Positions 54,107-62,606 of a stretch of DNA of 64,000 nt are shown piece after piece. The stretch lies in contig JACRTJ010000014.1 in the NCBI GenBank assembly GCA_014385265.1, forward strand, positions 1 to 64,000, read 5' to 3'. A program made the translations under genes and the position numbers. Source of the stretch: Enterocloster hominis (ex Liu et al. 2021) (GTDB lineage Bacteria > Bacillota > Clostridia > Lachnospirales > Lachnospiraceae). Numbering within the stretch: position 1 is the stretch's first letter; each line of letters starts with the position of its first letter. A model generated the notes under the pieces. That model was given only the letters and a program-made list of their open reading frames with translations, did not search any database and was not told the DNA's origin.

Positions 54107-55138
54107 ATGAAGATCATCGTAACAGGCGGCGCCGGTTTCATCGGCGGCAACTTCATCCATCATATGGTAAATAAATATCCGGAGTATGACATTGTCAACC
54201 TGGATCTGCTCACCTACGCAGGCAACCTGGAGACCTTAAAGCCCGTGGAGGGAAAGCCCAACTATAAATTTGTAAAGGGCGACATTGCGGACCGGAAATT
54301 CGTATTCGATCTGTTTGAAAAGGAAAAGCCCGATATGGTCGTAAACTTTGCGGCTGAGAGCCACGTGGACCGCTCCGTGGTGGATCCGGAGAGCTTTGTG
54401 CGTACCAACGTTATGGGTACCACCACGCTCTTAGACGCATGTAAGGAATACGGGATCAAGCGCTATCACCAGGTATCCACCGACGAGGTATACGGAGACC
54501 TGCCTCTGGACCGTCCGGACCTCTTTTTTACCGAGGAGACTCCGCTCCACACCTCCAGCCCCTATTCCTCCAGTAAGGCCAGCGCCGACCTGTTCGTCAT
54601 GGCATACCACAGGACCTTTGGTCTGCCGGTGACCATTTCCCGCTGCTCCAACAACTATGGCCCCTACCATTTCCCGGAGAAGCTGATCCCGTTGATGATC
54701 AGCCGCGCCCTGGCCGACGAGTCCCTTCCGGTATACGGAACAGGCGAGAATGTGAGAGACTGGCTCCATGTTTCCGACCACTGCGAGGCCATCGATCTGA
54801 TCATCCACAACGGCCGGGTGGGAGAAGTATATAATGTGGGCGGCCACAACGAGCGCACCAACTTAGAGGTTGTAAAGACCATCTTAAAGGCCCTTGATAA
54901 GCCGGAGAGCCTGATCAAATTTGTAACGGACCGTCCGGGCCATGACCGCCGATATGCCATCGATCCCACAAAGCTGGAGACCGAGCTTGGCTGGAAGCCC
55001 AAATACAATTTCGATACCGGGATCCAGCAGACCATCCAGTGGTATCTGGACAACGAGGACTGGTGGAAGCACATCTTAAGCGGCGAGTACAGCAATTATT
55101 TCGATAACATGTATGGAAAGAGGCTGGGTGAGAAATAA
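54107..55138 (+). CDS. rfbB: dTDP-glucose 4,6-dehydratase
   Basis: 343 aa extended SDR. NAD motif GGAGFIGGNFIHHM, STDEVYGDLPLDR with catalytic Asp-Glu, YSSSKASADLFV (Tyr and Lys), SRCSNNYGPYHFPEKLIP. Second step to dTDP-rhamnose. Its stop overlaps the rfbD start. Confidence 0.97.
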   Translation: MKIIVTGGAGFIGGNFIHHMVNKYPEYDIVNLDLLTYAGNLETLKPVEGKPNYKFVKGDIADRKFVFDLFEKEKPDMVVNFAAESHVDRSVVDPESFVRTNVMGTTTLLDACKEYGIKRYHQVSTDEVYGDLPLDRPDLFFTEETPLHTSSPYSSSKASADLFVMAYHRTFGLPVTISRCSNNYGPYHFPEKLIPLMISRALADESLPVYGTGENVRDWLHVSDHCEAIDLIIHNGRVGEVYNVGGHNERTNLEVVKTILKALDKPESLIKFVTDRPGHDRRYAIDPTKLETELGWKPKYNFDTGIQQTIQWYLDNEDWWKHILSGEYSNYFDNMYGKRLGEK

Positions 55139-55989
55139 TGAGGATCTTAGTAACAGGCGTCAAGGGCCAGCTGGGCCATGACGTGGTAAATGAAATGGTA
55201 AAACGCGGCCTGGAGCCCGTGGGAGTGGACCTGGAGGAGATGGACATCACCGACGCAGGGGCCTGCCGGAGGGTGATCACGGAATCGAAGGTGGACGCTG
55301 TGATCCACTGTGCCGCTTATACGGCTGTGGATGCGGCCGAGGACAACGTGGACGTATGCAGAAAGGTCAACGCAGACGGCACCAGGAACATCGCAGAGGT
55401 CTGCCGCGACCTGGATATCAAGATGATGTACATCAGCACGGATTACGTGTTCGACGGCCAGGGGACCCGCCCCTGGGAGCCGGATGACGAGCGCCATCCC
55501 TTAAACGTATACGGTCAGACCAAATACGAGGGAGAGCTGGCGGTGGAGGAGCTGGTGAAAAAATTCTTCATCGTCCGCATTGCCTGGGTGTTCGGCGTCA
55601 ACGGAAAGAACTTCATTAAGACCATGCTCCGTATCGGAAAGGAACGGGGCGCGGCCACGGTGGTGGACGACCAGATCGGCTCCCCCACCTATACCTATGA
55701 TCTGGCCAGGCTCCTGGTGGATATGATCCAGACCGAGAAATATGGCCGGTACCATGCCACCAACGAGGGCTTATGCTCCTGGTATGAATTTGCCTGCGAG
55801 ATCTTCCGCCAGGCGGGGATGGACGAGGTAAAGGTAACGCCGGTTCCCACCAGCGGGTATCCGGCCTCCAAGGCGAAGCGGCCCATGAACAGCCGGATCA
55901 GCAAGGAGAAGCTGACGGAAAACGGCTTTGAGCGGCTTCCGGACTGGAAGGACGCAGTGGGCCGTTATCTGAAGGAGATTACCTGGTAG
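55138..55989 (+). CDS. rfbD: dTDP-4-dehydrorhamnose reductase
   Basis: 283 aa SDR: GVKGQLGHDVV, YISTDYVFDGQG, YGQTKYEGE, RIAWVFG. Final reduction to dTDP-L-rhamnose. TAATG overlap with rfbB. The 3,5-epimerase rfbC that must act between RfbB and RfbD is not encoded in this operon. Confidence 0.96.
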   Translation: MRILVTGVKGQLGHDVVNEMVKRGLEPVGVDLEEMDITDAGACRRVITESKVDAVIHCAAYTAVDAAEDNVDVCRKVNADGTRNIAEVCRDLDIKMMYISTDYVFDGQGTRPWEPDDERHPLNVYGQTKYEGELAVEELVKKFFIVRIAWVFGVNGKNFIKTMLRIGKERGAATVVDDQIGSPTYTYDLARLLVDMIQTEKYGRYHATNEGLCSWYEFACEIFRQAGMDEVKVTPVPTSGYPASKAKRPMNSRISKEKLTENGFERLPDWKDAVGRYLKEITW

Positions 55990-56111
55990 GATAAAAGATG
56001 GGCGAGGCCTCCGGCAGAGGTCTTCCTGGCTTCCATCTGCGGGAGCTGAGTCATAGAATAATACAGGGATCAGGAAGGCGGGGGGAAACCTTTTTTAGGA
56101 GGATGAGAAAA

Positions 56112-57467
56112 ATGGGAAAATATTTTGGAACAGACGGCTTCCGGGGAGAGGCCAACGTGGATCTGACGGTGGAGCACGCCTATAAGGTGGGCCGCTTCCT
56201 GGGCTGGTATTACGGGCAGAAGGCCAAGGGAGAGCGGTGCCGCATCGTGATCGGAAAGGATACGAGACGGTCCAGCTATATGTTTGAGTACGCCCTGGTG
56301 TCGGGCCTGACGGCTTCGGGCGCAGACGTATATCTGTTGCACGTGACTACCACGCCCAGCGTGTCCCATGTGATCCGTACCGAGGATTTTGACTGCGGGA
56401 TCATGATCTCTGCCAGCCACAATCCCTATTATGACAACGGCATCAAGGTCATGAACGGCAGCGGAGAGAAAATGGAGGAGTCGGTTATCCTGGAGATCGA
56501 AAAATACCTGGATGGGGAGATGGGAGAGCTTCCCCTGGCAAAGAGGGACCAGATCGGCCGCACCCAGGATTTTGCAGCCGGAAGGAACCGCTATATCGGA
56601 TATCTGATCTCCATTGCCACCCGTTCCTTTAAGGGGAAGAAGGTGGGGCTGGACTGCGCCAATGGAAGCGCTTCCTCTGTGGCAAAGAGCGTGTTCGATG
56701 CCCTGGGAGCCGATACCTTTGTGATCAATAACGAGCCCGACGGCTTAAATATCAATACGGACTGCGGCTCTACCCACATTGGACGGCTCCAGGCCTTTGT
56801 GAAGGAAAACCATCTGGACGTGGGCTTTGCCTACGACGGCGATGCAGACCGCTGTCTGGCGGTGGATGAAAACGGAGAAGTGGTGGACGGCGACCGGATC
56901 CTTTATATCTGCGGAAAATATATGAAGGAGCAGGGAAATTTAAGGAATAATAAGATCGTAACCACAGTCATGTCCAACCTGGGCCTTTATAAGGCTCTGG
57001 ACCGGGAGGGCATCGGCTACGACAAAACGGCTGTGGGCGATAAATATGTGTATGAAAACATGTCCCAGACTGGAAACTGCCTGGGCGGCGAGCAGTCCGG
57101 CCATATTATTTTCAGCAAATACGCCACCACCGGCGATGGGATCCTGACCTCCTTAAAGATCATGGAGGTGATGCTGGAAAAGAAGGAGACTCTGTCCAGA
57201 CTGGCTTCCGAGGTGACCATCCTGCCCCAGGTCCTTAAGAACGTGCGTGTGGCCGACAAGGCGGCCGCCCTGGGCGACGAAGACGTGAAGCAGGCCGCAG
57301 CCGATGTGGAGAAGGCCCTGGGCAGCGACGGAAGGCTTCTCTTGAGACAGAGCGGAACTGAGCCGCTGATCCGCGTCATGGTGGAGGCCGAATCCACGGA
57401 GATCTGCGAAAAGTACGTGGACCAGGTGATCGGAGCCCTCAGAAAAAAAGGCCACGCAGTTTCATAG
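56112..57467 (+). CDS. glmM: Phosphoglucosamine mutase
   Basis: 451 aa phosphohexomutase. YFGTDGFRGEANVDLT start, active-site Ser in ISASHNPYYDNGIKV, metal loop DGDADRCLAVDE, sugar loop GGEQSGHIIF, phosphate loop RQSGTEPLIRVMVE. It turns glucosamine-6-P into glucosamine-1-P for peptidoglycan precursors. AGGAGG lies 9 nt before ATG 56112; in-frame upstream codons from 55998 are not conserved. It likely shares the rfb transcript. Confidence 0.94.
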   Translation: MGKYFGTDGFRGEANVDLTVEHAYKVGRFLGWYYGQKAKGERCRIVIGKDTRRSSYMFEYALVSGLTASGADVYLLHVTTTPSVSHVIRTEDFDCGIMISASHNPYYDNGIKVMNGSGEKMEESVILEIEKYLDGEMGELPLAKRDQIGRTQDFAAGRNRYIGYLISIATRSFKGKKVGLDCANGSASSVAKSVFDALGADTFVINNEPDGLNINTDCGSTHIGRLQAFVKENHLDVGFAYDGDADRCLAVDENGEVVDGDRILYICGKYMKEQGNLRNNKIVTTVMSNLGLYKALDREGIGYDKTAVGDKYVYENMSQTGNCLGGEQSGHIIFSKYATTGDGILTSLKIMEVMLEKKETLSRLASEVTILPQVLKNVRVADKAAALGDEDVKQAAADVEKALGSDGRLLLRQSGTEPLIRVMVEAESTEICEKYVDQVIGALRKKGHAVS

Positions 57468-57497
57468 AGCTGCGGCCCTCATAAATAGTCCCGGCAT

Positions 57498-57530
57498 AGC
57501 TCCCATAATCAAAAGATATGGGAGCTTTTG
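57498..57530 (+). terminator. Terminator after glmM
   Basis: AGCTCCCATA (57498-57507) and TATGGGAGCT (57517-57526), 10-bp perfect stem, then TTTTG. Confidence 0.88.
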
Positions 57531-57559
57531 TTGATATAACAGAAATCAGATGCTATAAT
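57531..57559 (+). promoter_or_regulatory. Promoter of leuA
   Basis: TTGATA (57531-57536), 17-nt spacer, TATAAT (57554-57559), directly abutting the preceding terminator. Confidence 0.8.
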
Positions 57560-57724
57560 GTGTTTTACATAAAATCTGAGCAGAGGACTGATGGATATGG
57601 GGTTAGACCTAAGAGCGTAACACAGTTTATCGTAGAGAAATACAGCGTGATTTACCGACTCCGGCCTTAATGTGGTTCAGAAAGTAAAAACGCCAGTACA
57701 GGACTTAAATGGAGGAAGCAGATC
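57560..57724 (+). other. Leader of leuA, 165 nt
   Basis: Long untranslated leader without T-box or other recognised consensus. A ten-codon frame ATG-GAT-ATG-GGG-TTA-GAC-CTA... at about 57592-57621 would give MDMGLDLRA with two Leu codons, too few for a classic leucine attenuator, and no terminator hairpin follows. AAATGGAGG is the leuA ribosome site. Confidence 0.4.
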
Positions 57725-59395
57725 ATGAAAAATGTGGAACGATATCAGAGAGTACCGGTGGTCCATTACCCGGAGCGGGAATGGCCCGGAAAAGAGATAC
57801 AGAAGGCGCCCGCATGGTGCAGCGTGGATTTAAGGGACGGAAACCAGGCCCTGGTGGAGCCCATGGTGGTAGAGGAAAAGATCGAGATGTTCAATCTCCT
57901 GGTGGAAATGGGCTTTAAGGAGATCGAGATCGGCTTTCCTGCGGCTTCCCAGATCGAATTTGATTTTTTAAGACAGCTGGTGGAGCGGAATCTGATCCCC
58001 GATGACGTGATGGTCCAGGTGCTGACCCAGTGCCGGGAGCACCTGGTGAAGCGTACCTTTGAGGCCATCCAGGGGATCAAAAAGGCAGTGGTCCACATTT
58101 ACAATTCCACATCCACCTTACAGCGGGACGTGGTATTCCACATGGACCGGGAGGAGATCAAAAAGATCGCCACAGACGGCGTCGCCATGGTAAAGAACTA
58201 TATGAAGGACCATGACGGAGAGGTGGTACTGGAGTATTCACCGGAGAGCTTTACGGGCACGGAGCTGGATTTCGCCCTGGATATCTGCAACGCGGTCCAG
58301 AGAGCCTGGGGACCGACGCCGGAGAACAGGATGATCATGAACCTGCCGTCCACGGTGGAGATGACGACTCCCAATGTGTATGCAGACCAGATCGAATGGA
58401 TGAACAGGCATCTGGAAAACCGGGAAAGCATTATCTTAAGCGTTCATCCCCACAACGACCGGGGAACCGGAGTGGCGGCCACAGAGCTGGCGCTCCTGGC
58501 CGGTGCGGACCGGGTGGAGGGCACCCTGTTCGGAAACGGGGAACGGACCGGAAACGTGGATATCCTGACCCTGGCTTACAATATGTTCTCCCAGGGCATC
58601 GATCCGGAGCTGGAGATCTCTGATGTAAAGCGGATCGCAGAGGTGTATGAGCGGTGTACGAAAATGCACATCGATCCCCGCCACCCCTATGCCGGAAAGC
58701 TGGTGTTCACCGCCTTCTCCGGTTCCCACCAGGACGCCATCAATAAGGGCATGCACGCACTTTTAGAGCGCCAGAGCAAGGTATGGCAGGTGCCGTATCT
58801 CCCCATCGACCCGTCGGATATCGGCCGGGAGTACGAGCCCATCGTCCGTATCAACAGCCAGTCCGGAAAGGGCGGCGTGGCCTTCGTCATGGACACCTTC
58901 TTCGGCTTCAAGCTGCCCCGCGGCATGCATAAGGAATTTGCCGACATGATCCAGAAGATCGCCGAGCGGCAGGGAGAGGTGGCTCCCGAGCAGATCATGG
59001 AGGAATTCCAGAAAAACTATCTGGACCGGAAGGAACCGTACCACTTCAAAAAGTGCAAGATCACAGATTTCGAGTCTGCCGGAGATTTCACCACCGTGGC
59101 CGTGGTCACCTACACCGACCATGGAGTCGAAAAACAGTTTGAGGGCGTTGGAAACGGCCCCATCGACGCTGTCCAGCGCGGCTTGGAGGAAGAGCTGGGC
59201 ATCAATATCAAGGTCCTGGATTACAGCGAGCATGCCCTGACCTCCGGTTCCGGAGCCCAGGCGGCCTCCTACATCCACATGATGGATCAGGACCGGAAGC
59301 GTGTCACCTACGGCGTTGGCATCAGCTCCAACATCACCCGCGCCTCCCTGCGCGGCATCTTCAGCGCCGTCAACCGCTTATACGGAGACAATTGA
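57725..59395 (+). CDS. leuA: 2-isopropylmalate synthase
   Basis: 556 aa of the longer LeuA type. Catalytic TIM barrel with CSVDLRDGNQALVEP, GFKEIEIGFPAASQ, SVHPHNDRGTGVAATEL (metal His-x-His), EGTLFGNGERTGNVDI; then a C-terminal regulatory domain from about residue 440 that binds leucine. Condenses acetyl-CoA with 2-ketoisovalerate, the committed leucine step. GGAGG is about 10 nt before the ATG. No other leu gene follows; a terminator does. Confidence 0.96.
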   Translation: MKNVERYQRVPVVHYPEREWPGKEIQKAPAWCSVDLRDGNQALVEPMVVEEKIEMFNLLVEMGFKEIEIGFPAASQIEFDFLRQLVERNLIPDDVMVQVLTQCREHLVKRTFEAIQGIKKAVVHIYNSTSTLQRDVVFHMDREEIKKIATDGVAMVKNYMKDHDGEVVLEYSPESFTGTELDFALDICNAVQRAWGPTPENRMIMNLPSTVEMTTPNVYADQIEWMNRHLENRESIILSVHPHNDRGTGVAATELALLAGADRVEGTLFGNGERTGNVDILTLAYNMFSQGIDPELEISDVKRIAEVYERCTKMHIDPRHPYAGKLVFTAFSGSHQDAINKGMHALLERQSKVWQVPYLPIDPSDIGREYEPIVRINSQSGKGGVAFVMDTFFGFKLPRGMHKEFADMIQKIAERQGEVAPEQIMEEFQKNYLDRKEPYHFKKCKITDFESAGDFTTVAVVTYTDHGVEKQFEGVGNGPIDAVQRGLEEELGINIKVLDYSEHALTSGSGAQAASYIHMMDQDRKRVTYGVGISSNITRASLRGIFSAVNRLYGDN

Positions 59396-59429
59396 CAGAT
59401 TCCTTACATTTACATACCCCTTCTCTTAT

Positions 59430-59469
59430 GGACCGGAAGCTCCCACCAAAAAGCTCCGGTCCCTTTTTA
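59430..59469 (+). terminator. Terminator of leuA
   Basis: GGACCGGAAGCT and AGCTCCGGTCC pair around a 10-nt loop, followed by CTTTTTAT. Confidence 0.88.
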
Positions 59470-59548
59470 TGCCATAGGAAAGAGCATCCTGTGACAAAAA
59501 AACTCTGTGGAGCCTGCCGTCGGAAAACAATGACTGCATGATGGTTCC

Positions 59549-59582
59549 ATGGTATAATGTTTGGAAACAGATATTATACCAT
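59549..59582. repeat. Palindromic TATAAT repeat, copy A
   Basis: ATGGTATAATGTTTG-GAAA-CAGATATTATACCAT: 15-nt arms with two mismatches. It is the degenerate copy of the palindrome found twice upstream of uvrA. TATAAT appears on both strands. It lies 63 bp upstream of the membrane protein start. Confidence 0.85.
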
Positions 59583-59644
59583 CTGCTGCTTTCGTCAGAA
59601 AAGAGCATGCAGAAACGATGGAATATCAGATCAGGGAGGATCAA

Positions 59645-60853
59645 ATGGAAAAGAAAGTTATAAGAAGCGGCATATTTGTAAAAGTCATCGGCATCATCAC
59701 CACAGCCATATTTTCACTGGTCAGCTTTTTCCTTGCCATAACGGGAAACATCATGGCTTCCATCTGTTTTTTACCATTCGCGGCGCTGGGGATCCTGCTC
59801 CTTCTGGCCTATAAAAAAGAAATGATCCTTGTGGAAGAGGACCGATTGATCTTTTTCCATTTATTCAAACAGCCGAAACAGGTAAAATACAGCGATATCC
59901 GATGTCTGCTTCTTGTCCCTCTGGGCAGCCGGACACAGATGGTCCTTGTGGACTGGCAGTATAACCGGCTCGTCACGCTGGACTATGCGCTGGCCGATCT
60001 GGAAATATTGTTTGAAGCTCTCCTGGAAAACGACATTCCCAGCGTAGATCTTGGCGAAATGACAGAAAAGGGAGAAAACGTATCCCAATACATAAATGCA
60101 TTAAATGTCATGGAGAAAAACCATTACAGATCCATTGCAGACGAAACAAAAACAATGGAGAGCCTGTCAGAAGGATACGAGCCCTTTCACATTGCCGGCG
60201 CAAAGAAATTTTTAAAAGCAGCAGGCTGGATCCTGATATTTCTGAATGCAGCGGCCTTCCTGGCAGGCGGTAAGCTCATGGTCGCTATCTTTCTTTTTGT
60301 ACTTCTGGCCGCCTACGGGATCTACCTCTGGTATTACCCATACATCTATATAGAAACCACCACAAAAAAAGGAGAGCAGAACGCGCTCCAGATGCCGGTC
60401 CTGGGCCCTGTAATCGCAATGCTTTTATGCCTGAGCGTCTCAAAAAGCTTTGATTACGATCTGGGAAGCCTGCTCAGGATAACCATTTACCTAACAGCTT
60501 TGCTGTCCATTCCATACATCATCAGATCAGCAGGCACAAAGGTACCCCAGAGACTGTCCCGGAAGCTATCAGTTATTCTGGCTGTCCTTGTTATCTCATT
60601 CACGGCCACATTCCCCCTGAACTTCCTGCTGACCTTCGACAAATCGGCCCATGAAGCCATATCCGTTACAGACAAAGACATAAGCACCAGCGGCAGCACC
60701 ACCGACTACTATCTATACGGAAACTGGCACGGAGAACAAACAAAATTCAAGACATCCAGAAGCGTATACAACAACACAGCCATCGGAGACACAAGAAGGA
60801 TCTGCCTGAGAAAAAGCGCCCTGGGCCTAAAATACCACACAATCCACCAATAG
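59645..60853 (+). CDS. Hypothetical multi-pass membrane protein
   Basis: 402 aa, family not recognised. An N-terminal pair of membrane segments (about 10-55) is followed by a PH-like soluble part (KEMILVEEDRLIFFHLFKQPKQVKYSDIRCLLLVPLGS), then further membrane segments (about 195-240 and 275-355) and a polar C-terminus. ATG 59645 has GGGAGG 5 nt upstream; ATG 59618 is possible but lacks a site. Codon use toward the end is richer in ACA, ATA and CCA than in neighbours, hinting at a different history. Confidence 0.65.
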   Translation: MEKKVIRSGIFVKVIGIITTAIFSLVSFFLAITGNIMASICFLPFAALGILLLLAYKKEMILVEEDRLIFFHLFKQPKQVKYSDIRCLLLVPLGSRTQMVLVDWQYNRLVTLDYALADLEILFEALLENDIPSVDLGEMTEKGENVSQYINALNVMEKNHYRSIADETKTMESLSEGYEPFHIAGAKKFLKAAGWILIFLNAAAFLAGGKLMVAIFLFVLLAAYGIYLWYYPYIYIETTTKKGEQNALQMPVLGPVIAMLLCLSVSKSFDYDLGSLLRITIYLTALLSIPYIIRSAGTKVPQRLSRKLSVILAVLVISFTATFPLNFLLTFDKSAHEAISVTDKDISTSGSTTDYYLYGNWHGEQTKFKTSRSVYNNTAIGDTRRICLRKSALGLKYHTIHQ

Positions 60854-60859
60854 ATCCTG

Positions 60860-60893
60860 CCCCCCTCCCTCCCCGCTTCCTCCCCCTGCTCCC
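60860..60893 (-). other. C-rich tract, G-quadruplex candidate on minus strand
   Basis: Just after the previous stop, the plus strand carries CCCCCC-T-CCC-T-CCCC, then CCCCC and CCC runs. The complementary strand has five G-runs of at least three separated by 1-7 nt, fitting the standard quadruplex pattern. It may act as a transcription block in place of a hairpin terminator. The remaining gap to 61062 has a TATACT box at 60999. Confidence 0.55.
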
Positions 60894-61062
60894 GATATCC
60901 CCAGGCCCCGTCCCTCTGCCACTTTTTTGCCATAAATGCTTCATAGAATTGTAATGAAAATGTGAAGAAAAAGTGATGAAAAAAATACAGAAATATGATA
61001 TACTCCATACAACAGATGAGAAAGAATAATTTTGACAGATTTTTTATAAAGGAGGAAATGAT

Positions 61063-62307
61063 ATGAGAAAAGGTTTAATGGTTATGACACTTGCAGCGGC
61101 ATTTACAGCCGGAATGGCAATGACATCCTTTGCAGGCTGGTCACAGAAAAATGGAAACTGGTATTACTACAATGATTCCACAGGAAAAATGGTCCAGGAC
61201 GACTGGGTGAAGGTCAACGAAAAATGGTACTATATGGATTCCAACGGCGTGATGCGGACCAACAGCCTGATCGACGACACCTACTATGTGAACAGCAGCG
61301 GCGAAATGGTGCTCAACGAATGGAGAGAGCTGAGCGACAACTGGGATCATGAAGGCGGCTGGAGATACTTCGGAGCCAACGGAAAGGCTTATGAGAACGG
61401 CTGGAAGCAGATCCATGACGTATGGTACTATTTCAACAATTCTGTAATGGCCACCGGCTGGCAGGATCTGGACGGAGATATCTATTACCTGGGCAGCTCC
61501 GGCGCAATGGCAGCCGGCTGGAAGCAGCTTCCGGATCCCAACGATGACTGGGGTGAGTACTGGTTCTATTTCGGCACCAATGGCAAGATGGTGCGGGAGA
61601 CAGAAAAGAGCATCGGCGGCACCGCTTATATCTTTGATCATGAGGGACGGATGCTGACCGGATGGGTAAACCCGTCAGACTATACCTCCACAGGCCGCGA
61701 CGATCTGTCCAGCTCGGATACCGCCCACTTACGGTATTACAGAAGCGGCGGACAGCAGGCGGACGGCTGGCAGTACCTGGCTTCTCCGGACGATGCAGAG
61801 GAAAGCTGGTATTACTTCCGTGACGGCCGCGCATACTCCACCGAGTATAAGACCACAGTCATTGGCGGACACTACGGTATGGCGAAGATCAAAGGCGAGA
61901 CCTACTGCTTCGATACCCAGGGCCGTATGGTGACCGGAATGGTAGAAGTGGAAGACGGCAGAAAGTTCTACTTTAACCCCGATAACGGCGAAATGATGAC
62001 AGGCCGCGTAGTTGTAAACGACGATGACCATGACAACGAGGTATTCTACTTCACGACCACAGGTTCTCTTGGAAACCGCGGCGACGGCTACACTGGCATC
62101 AAGGACGGAGCTCTTTATGAGGAAGGCGTTCTGATCCGGGCAGAAGAAGGAATGAAGTACGAAAAGGTAAGCGTTGACGGCAAGGATTACGTAGTAAACG
62201 AGCAGGGTAAGGTAAAGACCAGCGGTACCGTGACCGACGCCGATGGCGTGAAATACAGGATCACAAAACAGAGTGACGGCACATACAAGATTGAAATCAC
62301 TGATTAA
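61063..62307 (+). CDS. Secreted cell-wall-binding repeat protein
   Basis: 414 aa. Signal peptide (MVMTLAAAFTAGMAMTSFA-GW), then nearly the entire mature protein is choline-binding-like repeats with the aromatic-Gly pattern: NGNWYYYNDSTGKMVQDDWVK, EKWYYMDSNGVMRTN, WYYFNNSVMATGWQDLDG, KFYFNPDNGEMMTG. These fold as beta-hairpin solenoids that hold proteins to wall polymers; no catalytic domain is visible. AAGGAGG lies 8 nt before the ATG. The repeat type matches the tail split off the 36.6-kb surface protein. Confidence 0.88.
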   Translation: MRKGLMVMTLAAAFTAGMAMTSFAGWSQKNGNWYYYNDSTGKMVQDDWVKVNEKWYYMDSNGVMRTNSLIDDTYYVNSSGEMVLNEWRELSDNWDHEGGWRYFGANGKAYENGWKQIHDVWYYFNNSVMATGWQDLDGDIYYLGSSGAMAAGWKQLPDPNDDWGEYWFYFGTNGKMVRETEKSIGGTAYIFDHEGRMLTGWVNPSDYTSTGRDDLSSSDTAHLRYYRSGGQQADGWQYLASPDDAEESWYYFRDGRAYSTEYKTTVIGGHYGMAKIKGETYCFDTQGRMVTGMVEVEDGRKFYFNPDNGEMMTGRVVVNDDDHDNEVFYFTTTGSLGNRGDGYTGIKDGALYEEGVLIRAEEGMKYEKVSVDGKDYVVNEQGKVKTSGTVTDADGVKYRITKQSDGTYKIEITD

Positions 62308-62326
62308 CGATCATTTCCTCTTGAAG

Positions 62327-62360
62327 AGAAAGGGTCCCGGAAACGGGACCTTTTCTTTTT
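62327..62360 (+). terminator. Terminator of the wall-binding protein gene
   Basis: AGAAAGGGTCCCG-GAAA-CGGGACCTTTTCT (one wobble) followed by TTTT. Confidence 0.92.
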
Positions 62361-62368
62361 GGAAACAG

Positions 62369-62382
62369 CGAACAAATGTTTG
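62369..62382. promoter_or_regulatory. LexA (SOS) box upstream of uvrA
   Basis: CGAACAAATGTTTG fits the Gram-positive LexA consensus CGAAC-RNRY-GTTYG at every position. It overlaps the -35 box of the uvrA promoter, the expected placement for repression. Confidence 0.9.
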
Positions 62383-62408
62383 AATCCGGGAGAGAATCAT
62401 GGTATAAT
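62380..62408 (+). promoter_or_regulatory. Promoter of uvrA within repeat copy B
   Basis: TTGAAT (62380-62385), 17-nt spacer, TATAAT (62403-62408). The -35 overlaps the LexA box and the -10 is inside palindrome copy B. Confidence 0.75.
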
Positions 62409-62445
62409 GTCTGTAAAACAGACATTATACCATGGCGCATCTGGT
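62399..62445. repeat. Palindromic TATAAT repeat, copy B
   Basis: ATGGTATAATGTCTGT-AAA-ACAGACATTATACCAT, perfect 16-bp arms (17 with the flanking C/G), followed by GGCGCATCTGG, which is shared with copy C. A second hairpin follows (GCGC..CTGG with CCAG-GCGC; inner TTTTCGCG/CGCGAAAA). Confidence 0.92.
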
Positions 62446-62511
62446 TTTCGCGTTCACCGCGAAAATCCAGGCGCTCAAATCTCCCGGAGGGGTATCGCAG
62501 CCGAAGGGTGC

Positions 62512-62555
62512 GGTATAATGTCTGTAAAACAGACATTATACCATGGCGCATCTGG
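62512..62555. repeat. Palindromic TATAAT repeat, copy C
   Basis: GGTATAATGTCTGT-AAA-ACAGACATTATACC, perfect 14-bp arms, then CATGGCGCATCTGG identical to copy B, 111 bp downstream of it. GCATCTGG (62548-62555) pairs with CCAGATGC further on, again giving a two-hairpin unit. It ends about 50 bp before uvrA. Confidence 0.92.
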
Positions 62556-62606
62556 CTTCTGCCTTCCTGCAAAATCCCAGATGCCCGGATTTATAGGAGA
62601 ATGGCA

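Noticed and set aside
57560-57724. T-box leader upstream of leuA
   Set aside because: The conserved T-box antiterminator bulge sequence is absent and no terminator precedes the gene.
62399-62555. CRISPR-like repeat pair
   Set aside because: Only two near-identical palindromic units separated by 111 bp, no further regular repeats and no cas genes.
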